In this document: positions 58,172 to 64,000 of the stretch, one piece after another
How the letters are laid out: each line of letters starts with the position of its first letter
How positions within the stretch are numbered: position 1 is the first letter of the stretch
Source of the DNA: Ananas comosus
Taxonomy: Eukaryota > Streptophyta > Magnoliopsida > Poales > Bromeliaceae
Length of the DNA stretch: 64,000 nucleotides
Direction of reading: 5' to 3'
Assembly: GCF_001540865.1 (NCBI RefSeq)
Contig: NW_017893399.1
Coordinates: forward strand, 13,345 to 77,344
Notes under the pieces: model-generated
The model's input: only the letters and a program-made list of their open reading frames with translations
Told to the model about the DNA's origin: nothing
Databases searched by the model: none
Translations under genes and position numbers: made by a program

Positions 58172-58210
58172 AGAGAGAGAGAGAAGAAGACTGGAGAGAG
58201 AGAGAGAGAT

Positions 58211-60205
58211 TTGGCTAGAAATACTAATCGATAGCATGCTCCGTTCCACCCATTTATTTCGATGATGGAGCCTCCAAATCGATGATGGATACCTGTCAAC
58301 GCCCCGGGCCGATTTTAAAAGCCCTTTTTAAAAATTAGAGTTGCGGAAAACGATGCCTTTTTTTTTTTTTTTTTTCAACCTGCCGCACGCGACGTACAGA
58401 CGCCGCCACAATACAAAGTCCTCTGTCGCACTCGGACAGCAGTCTCCTTTGTATTGCAGCGGCTTACAACTGATACACAACAGATCAACAACTACAACTA
58501 CCATTAACGCAATCAAACACCAAGGCATGATACTTCATTTCATACAGCTTAACAATCCTTAGAATGATGCATGCCTACTAAGCACTTCTATAGGCGCTGG
58601 ATGATGCAATGCAGCAATAATACCAAAAACATCCTATTTAAAAGTGCTCGCCCACGACGAAGCTTTTGTTTTTAAATACTCTATTCTTCCATGTCATAAA
58701 AAGCCATGTCGTAAACCTTTTTAAAACTGTTTCGCCACACGAAAAGTCTATTTTGAAATACCCGACTTACCCTCGAGGCGTAGGAAACAACACGATAATA
58801 TAAATAACAGAGGAAATCACGATATCCATAAAATCAATATCCAAATCCACAAAACCTTAGTTTACATCATAAATAAAACGAAAGCATCGCGCCAGAATCG
58901 TACGCAAAGCTCGATCACCAACATTCAAACAATTCATAAGATCATTAACGTGAACCTATAAACTATTCTAAGCTATATCAAACAGGACAGTAAGGGTAAG
59001 AAAACTAAACCGAATTAACCTGAGTCGGAAAGCTCTAGCCTGCAACTCACAACAGTGTCTCACGTCTCCGTCTCTACACTCTCACACAGCCGGGCGATCA
59101 CTGAAAAATAGTGGGGAGGGTGAACAAACTATGTAAACATGTCTGCCTCCCTCCCAGTGGGTACCGCAAGCCGATGAAGGGCGTAGGAGTACACCGGGAT
59201 CAAGGGAAGAGCCTAAACAACAGTACGGTCATAGAAATACAGGAGCAATAATTAGGAAATGAAGCAGAAGACATAGTAACGAAGAAGTACAACTACGCGC
59301 TACTGTAAGTGACTAACTGAAATGTAATACATGTAACAAGAGCATGTAATGAAAGAACGAAGGTATACAAGCAATTACAAACCGCTATAATAGTTATATG
59401 CACAACTCGGACAAAGAAGTCAAATATACCCAATCTAAGTACCATGTAGTATTTTGGTCCGCAGACGCTCAAAGCGCTGCCTGTCACGATACCTGGCACT
59501 CGACCTGATTCACAAACCCCCACAGACGAAATACATATAAAACATGTATTTTTGGATTTTCTCGAAATCCGTGCGTCAAAACCAAAATCCGTCAGCGCCA
59601 TTAGTTCCAGAATAGCTGAACCGGTCGAAACGAGCTATTGGACTGCTATGAACAGAGTCCGGTACGAGCCAGAAGCCAACTTCTCACCGCGGCTTCTCCG
59701 GAAAAACGAGTTACTATTCACTTTAAGTGAAAACTAATAATCGCGTAACTTCTCCGTTTTAGCTCAGTTTCTCCTGAAACTTGACGAGTGCTTATGTAAT
59801 TAAATTACATACATAAACATCATCAACAGAGAGTTTAGCTACACTGCAAAAATCTCAGTCCTTACAATACCGTTGAATATGATCTATATCACTTGAAGTG
59901 TTTAGAAATCAAATTTCATATATTTTCGATATTGTTCTCTTATCCATCGAGTGGATACAAAAATGAACGGCTAAAAATGAATATTCTTTAAAAAATGATG
60001 ATAAGAGTCTTGTAATTAAGATCAAGAGTATAGATCTTATTTTAAATAGTTTAAAAAATTTTCTAACAAAAAATTAAATGATTTCGGTATTTTTACGCCG
60101 TTAGACAAGAAAACGTCTCATATCGACCATTAAAATTACAAATTTTGAAATCTTTGATCATTAGGCAAATGATGTCGAAAAGATTTGAAATTTGATTTAT
60201 AAACT
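58211..60205. repeat. MITE-550 split by a solo LTR (left 58211-58293, right part 59872-60205)
   Basis: tttcgatgatggagcctcc leads to atacc (58289-58293), where the LTR-B solo insertion starts. The MITE resumes as ccgttgaatatgatc after the second atacc. It is interrupted again at 60206 by the sense-strand gypsy element; the remainder lies beyond the window. Confidence 0.8.
58294..59866 (-). mobile_element. Solo LTR, family B, antisense, internally deleted
   Basis: Termini tgtcaacgccccgg and ctcagtccttaca, with a perfect target duplication ATACC (58289-58293 and 59867-59871). Sequence up to about 59515 matches the first 1.2 kb of the antisense LTR. It then jumps to the last 350 bp (cagacgaaatacatataaaac), so about 2.8 kb, including the GC-rich leader, is gone. 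Confidence 0.88.
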
Positions 60206-61029
60206 TGTAAGGACTGAGATTTTGGCAGTGTAGCTAAACTCTCTGTTGATGATATTTTTGTGTGTATTTTAATTACAAAAGTACTCATCAAGTTTCGAAA
60301 GAAAATGAGTTAGAATAGAGATTTTACGCGATCTTCAGTTTTCACTTAAAATGAATAGTAACCCGGATTTTCAAAAAGGCCAATGAGGAGAGATGGCTTC
60401 TAGCGCGTATCGGACTCCGTTCATAGCGATCCAATAGCTCGTTTTTGCTAGTTCGACTATTCTGGAACCATTGGCACTGTTGGATTTCAAGTTTGACGAA
60501 CAGATTTCGAGAAAACTGATGATACATATATTATATGTATTTGTGTGTCGTTTTGCCATTTGGAGAGAGGACGGGTTTCGTCGCAAATCTGCAATCAAAC
60601 CAGGCAAAACAAAATTGTGGTTTTGTTGTCTCTGTCGTGCGGATTGCATTGGTGTGATCCGTTCGCAAATCTGACGGACGGATTTCCTGATATCGCACGT
60701 TGATCGAGGAGGGGTTTTAGATGGCAAAATGATAATTTTGCGTAAAGCTTGACATTTTATGTACCGTTTTGCATGAAATCGAATGTGGGGGTGTATTCAC
60801 GTGTTTTACTCGCGCTGTGAGGGATTAAGTGTTAAATACCGAGTTTCGGTGGACTAACTTGCAATTTTACACCTTATATATATAGCTCACCTAGGGTTTG
60901 CCCCATGCAAACCCTAACCCTAGCCCTAGCTGCGCCCCCAGCCACCTCCATCTCCCTCCCCTGCCCTCACTGCGTGCACCCCGGCCGCCAGCGCGCGCCT
61001 CCGGCCACTAGAACAAGCTGCATTGCCTC
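60206..61029 (+). repeat. LTR B, 5' 0.82 kb, sense
   Basis: Collinear with 62296-63119 with scattered substitutions. It stops at cattgcctc, where the TRIM begins. Confidence 0.9.
60874..60917 (+). promoter_or_regulatory. LTR-B TATA box and telo-box
   Basis: ttatatatatag (60874-60885), then aaaccctaa (60909-60917). Identical arrangement at 62964-63007. Confidence 0.7.
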
Positions 61030-61300
61030 TGTAACGACCCAGCCCACTAACAATAATAACTCGTTGGGCCCAACCACCGGCCCAAAATACTTAAGCCCAT
61101 TTATTATTACTAGTGTCTAAGTCTCTTATATACTCAATCATATTCTTATTCCTATCCGATGTGGAATTATTGGGGTGTGACAGACTCCCCCCGTTAAGAT
61201 CCTGACATCCTCGTCAGTCCAATCACACACACAACCCAAAATCACCAGGTAATGTGAGACTTGTCTCACTAGCCTTGTCATCCAGACCTTGGCATAGCCG
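61030..61300 (-). mobile_element. TRIM fragment sharing Cassandra's internal domain, no 5S segment
   Basis: On minus, a 153-bp LTR (61182 to 61030, TGTCACACCCC ... GTCGTTACA) is preceded by a purine tract and an internal domain (aggtctggatgacaaggcta, tgagacaagtctcac, gacgaggatgtcagg) that matches the Cassandra internal domain at 5925-6033. The LTR shares gggcttaagtattttggg with Cassandra's but has no 5S-like part. The internal side is truncated near 61300, before the primer-binding site. Confidence 0.75.
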
Positions 61301-62295
61301 GTCACCTTGTCACCTTGTCATTATCAAGGCTGATGTTTTGACTTTTTGTTGGTTCTTTGTCAGTATGGTGTGTGTCGAATCTGGCTAATGTACAGACGTG
61401 ATGTCAGATCTCTGTTCGTGCATTCTAGTGCATTATAGGATTATTGGTCGGCTTAGTTTTGTGTCGCGTCTCCAACTTTCTGTTGGCGATGGATCTGTGG
61501 GTATTTTACATTTCTTTCGATAAGTACGTTGGCTGCAGACAACGTAGTGTTGAAAGTTAGGACAAGATATCCTACTCCTTTTGGGGAATATCTGGATTGG
61601 GTTAGTATTTTTCTCTTGCAAGAGAGGTGATGATCACCTTTGATCATCTAGTGAGCCTGGAGGTTGGCTCAGAAGTCCCAGCTTGTGATATTATACAAGG
61701 TATACGTTTTAGTTTATCGTGGATACCTGGGATTGGATTGGATTGCTGTTCGGTCACTTGGTGAGAGGCATGTTGGAGTCTCAATGAGACTGGCATTTAA
61801 TGTTACTAGGAACATCGATCGCTAGGGTCTTTTGGGGGTGACAGCGACAGGATCTCGTAGAGACAGATGTTGGGCATCACTGGTGGTTATGATCACATGT
61901 TGCGAGTGGCAACTCTGTTCACCTAGTGACGGAAATGCATTAGTCTTATGTTGATTTGTTTGTACCCGAATGAGTGTTGAGCAGGCTAAATTATCGGGCT
62001 CAACTAATAGTGGCAGCCTTAGACCTTTTGGTCTAGGCAGAAGGTTAGGTCTTGGACCTAAGTGAGTCGGATTTCATCGGTGGGTTCCGATGGTTAAGGT
62101 TTGGCTTTGTCTGGTTATAGTTCGGACTGGTGGGAGATTGTAGCCACCGAGGTGAGTGTTGGTACTCTAGTTTAGGAGCTTTTTTGCCATGCCACAACAG
62201 CAGTGCTTGGTGCATTAGTGGTGTGTTATCCGAAATTATTTTCGGTGGTGTGTAAGCAAGTTTCGGGGACGAAACTTTCCTTAAGGGGGGGATGA
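61301..62295 (+). other. Non-coding gypsy internal remnant with polypurine tract
   Basis: No Gag or Pol motif was found in about 1 kb. It ends with aagtttcggggacgaaactt (62258-62277) and a purine tract (aaggggggga) immediately before the LTR. Probably the 3' untranslated part of a Tekay/Del-like element. Confidence 0.6.
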
Positions 62296-64000
62296 TGTAA
62301 GGACTGAGATTTTGGCAGTGTAGCTAAACTCTCTATTGACGATATTTTTGTGCGTATTTTAATTACAAAAGTACTCGTCAAGTTTCGAAAGAAAACAAGT
62401 TAGAATGGAGATTTTACACGATCTTCAGTTTTCACTTAAAGTGAATAGTAATCGGGATTATCGGAAAGGTGAATGAGGAGAGATGGCTTCTAGCGCGTAT
62501 CGCACTTCGTTCATAGCGATCCAATAGCTCGTTTTCATTGGTTCGACTATTCTGGAACCATTAGCACTGATGGATTTCAAGCTTGATGCACGGATTTTGA
62601 GAAAATTGATGATACATATATTATATGTATTTATGCGTCATTTTGCCATTTGGAGAGAGGATGGGTTTCGTCATGAATCTACGACCAAACCAGGCAAAAC
62701 TAAATTGTGGTTTTGTTGTCTCTGTCGTACGGATCAGACTGGTGTAATCCGTTCGCAAATCTGACGGACGGATCTCCTGATATCGCGCATTGATCAAGGA
62801 GGGGTCTTAGATGGTAAAATGGTAATTTTGCGAAAAGCTCGACATTTTATGTACTATTTTGTGTGAAATCGAATGTGGGGGTGTATTCGCACGTTTTACT
62901 CGCACTGTAAGGGATTTAGTGTTAAATACCAGGTTTCGGTGGACTAACTTGCAACTTTACACCTTATATATATAGCCCACCTAGAGTTTGCCACATGCAA
63001 ACCCTAACCCTAGCCTTAGTTGCGCCCCCAGCAATCTCCATCTCCCTCCATTGCCCTCACTGCGCGCACCCTGACCGTCGGCGTGCACCTCCGGCCACTG
63101 GAACAAGCTGCATTGCCTCCTTCTCCTTTATCACCTCCACCACCTTTGCCCGTGGACCACCCTGGGTGATCCTTACCTAGGGCACCCCCCTCTGGCAGTG
63201 TCCCTACCTCCGGCGACTCCTCCAACTTGTCCCTGCCGGCCACCGCCGCTCCCGCGCGCCGCCACTGCAAGCCCAAGGAGCCTGCAGTTTCCTGGAGCTG
63301 CTAGGCCGAGGAAGCCTTAGCTTCCTAGCCCCCGCACCACAGCCGTCAGGAGCCACTCCCGCGGCACCTCTCCGGCCTCAGGTGTTCCCCGCTGTCGCCC
63401 CTGAGAGCCCCACCGGCCACTGTGGCCTCGCCGCTCCTGGACCCGAGCCCTAGCCCGTATGGGCTCAAGTTGCTCCGCCGCGGCGGCCGTAGGCAGGCGG
63501 GAGCCTCGGCCTCCCCACGTCGACCACACCTGTCGGCCGCCGGCCGTGCCCTAGCCCCCTCTGCCCGGTAAGCCTTAATTAATGTTGTTTGTGCGTAGTT
63601 CTGGTTTGTGCTTATTTTTTCAGCGATCCGAGGCTGTTCCGATGCCTCCGGAGGTGAGCACGATGATCGCTGGTCAGTGCTGATCAAAGTGCTCACCTCA
63701 CTTTGGATCAGCGGACACCGAAACTGCATTTCCAGCACAGTTTTCCTTGAGTGCGCACTATTCGCTAAAAGTTCGGGTCGTTCCCGCGCCTCCCACAATG
63801 AACTGTTGTGCTCCGAATCATGAGCACGACCTTCGGTACATCGAGACCTGTCAATACGTGTCTCAGCGGACCTCGAAAGTCTTCGGTTTGCGTTAACAAG
63901 CCACAAAATCACCTGATTTACATAAAATGATAGGATTTTATGTAAATGTAGGGACTTTTATGCAATTGTGCATCTTGTGGCTACTGTGGGCAGTATGTAA
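62296..64000 (+). repeat. LTR B, 3' LTR, sense, incomplete at window end
   Basis: Starts TGTAAGGACTGAG after the purine tract. TATA at 62964-62975, telo-box at 62999-63007, GC-rich leader to about 63570, hairpin at 63652-63700. Roughly 1.7 of the expected 4.4 kb is present. Confidence 0.88.

Larger units (their letters stand above)
60206..64000 (+). mobile_element. Family-B gypsy element, deletion derivative, running off the window
   Basis: A 5' LTR part (60206-61029), an antisense TRIM piece (61030 to about 61300), a non-coding internal remnant (to 62295) with purine tract, and a 3' LTR (62296 onwards). All gag-pol domains are missing. It sits in the MITE-550 whose right part ends at 60205. 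Confidence 0.8.

Noticed and set aside
63346..63912. 188-codon minus-strand frame
   Set aside because: Antisense to the LTR-B leader, no homologous frame in the other copies.

Overview
This window looks like an intergenic, transposon-dominated stretch of a flowering-plant nuclear genome, probably a monocot. The grounds are Ty1/copia and Ty3/gypsy (chromodomain, Tekay/Del-like) retrotransposons primed by initiator-Met tRNA, Cassandra-type TRIMs carrying 5S rDNA-like sequence, hundreds-of-bp MITEs sitting in (TA)n runs, and one GC-rich intronless plant gene. It is draft sequence: there is one 25-N gap (56502-56526) and two single-N joins (7855, 36210), and the 45.5-59.9 kb part looks indel-rich compared with related copies elsewhere.

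Layout. 1-3.86 kb: simple repeats, then about 3.5 kb that aligns with a MITE and with LTR family B (defined below) only if it is complemented without being reversed (or reversed without being complemented). This mirror-image block is the strangest thing in the window. 3.9-9.7 kb: a decayed Ty1/copia element whose integrase is split by an intact 484-bp Cassandra TRIM (5S-like LTRs, perfect 5-bp target duplication). 9.8-11.06 kb: a 5'-truncated LINE joined head-to-head to a SINE inside one target-site duplication. 11.06-13.9 kb: AT-rich sequence with a 3 x 107 bp tandem repeat and MITE pieces. 13.88-29.2 kb: a Ty3/gypsy element (LTR family A) with decayed gag-pol and a chromodomain; its 3' LTR is split by two antisense solo LTRs, family B (19496-23879) and family C (26093-28528). 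29.2-40.6 kb: MITEs, a palindrome-within-palindrome foldback (about 32545-32935), a solo LTR (33937-36165) and a roughly 870-bp duplication beside a single-N join. 40.76-42.3 kb: the only intact host gene, 41137-41865 on +, a 242-aa plant protein of unknown function with promoter and 3' flank visible. 42.5-45.4 kb: a PIF/Harbinger-like MITE, an old Cassandra relic, a SINE and another MITE. 45.5-52.0 kb: an almost continuous array of two foldback MITE families separated by (TA)n, with one CACTA element. 52.1-60.2 kb: LTR-B copies in antisense, more MITEs, the gap. 60.2-64 kb: a deletion-derived family-B gypsy element on +, with an antisense piece of a TRIM that shares Cassandra's internal domain but lacks the 5S segment.

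How the parts relate. Apart from the one gene, nothing here forms a host pathway. The content is a record of nested insertion: MITEs target (TA)n, LTR elements land in MITEs and in one another's LTRs, and most LTR elements have collapsed to solo LTRs. Non-autonomous parasites (Cassandra, SINE, MITEs) share ends or internal domains with their probable autonomous partners, most clearly the SINE and LINE, which share a 3' tail of about 60 bp.
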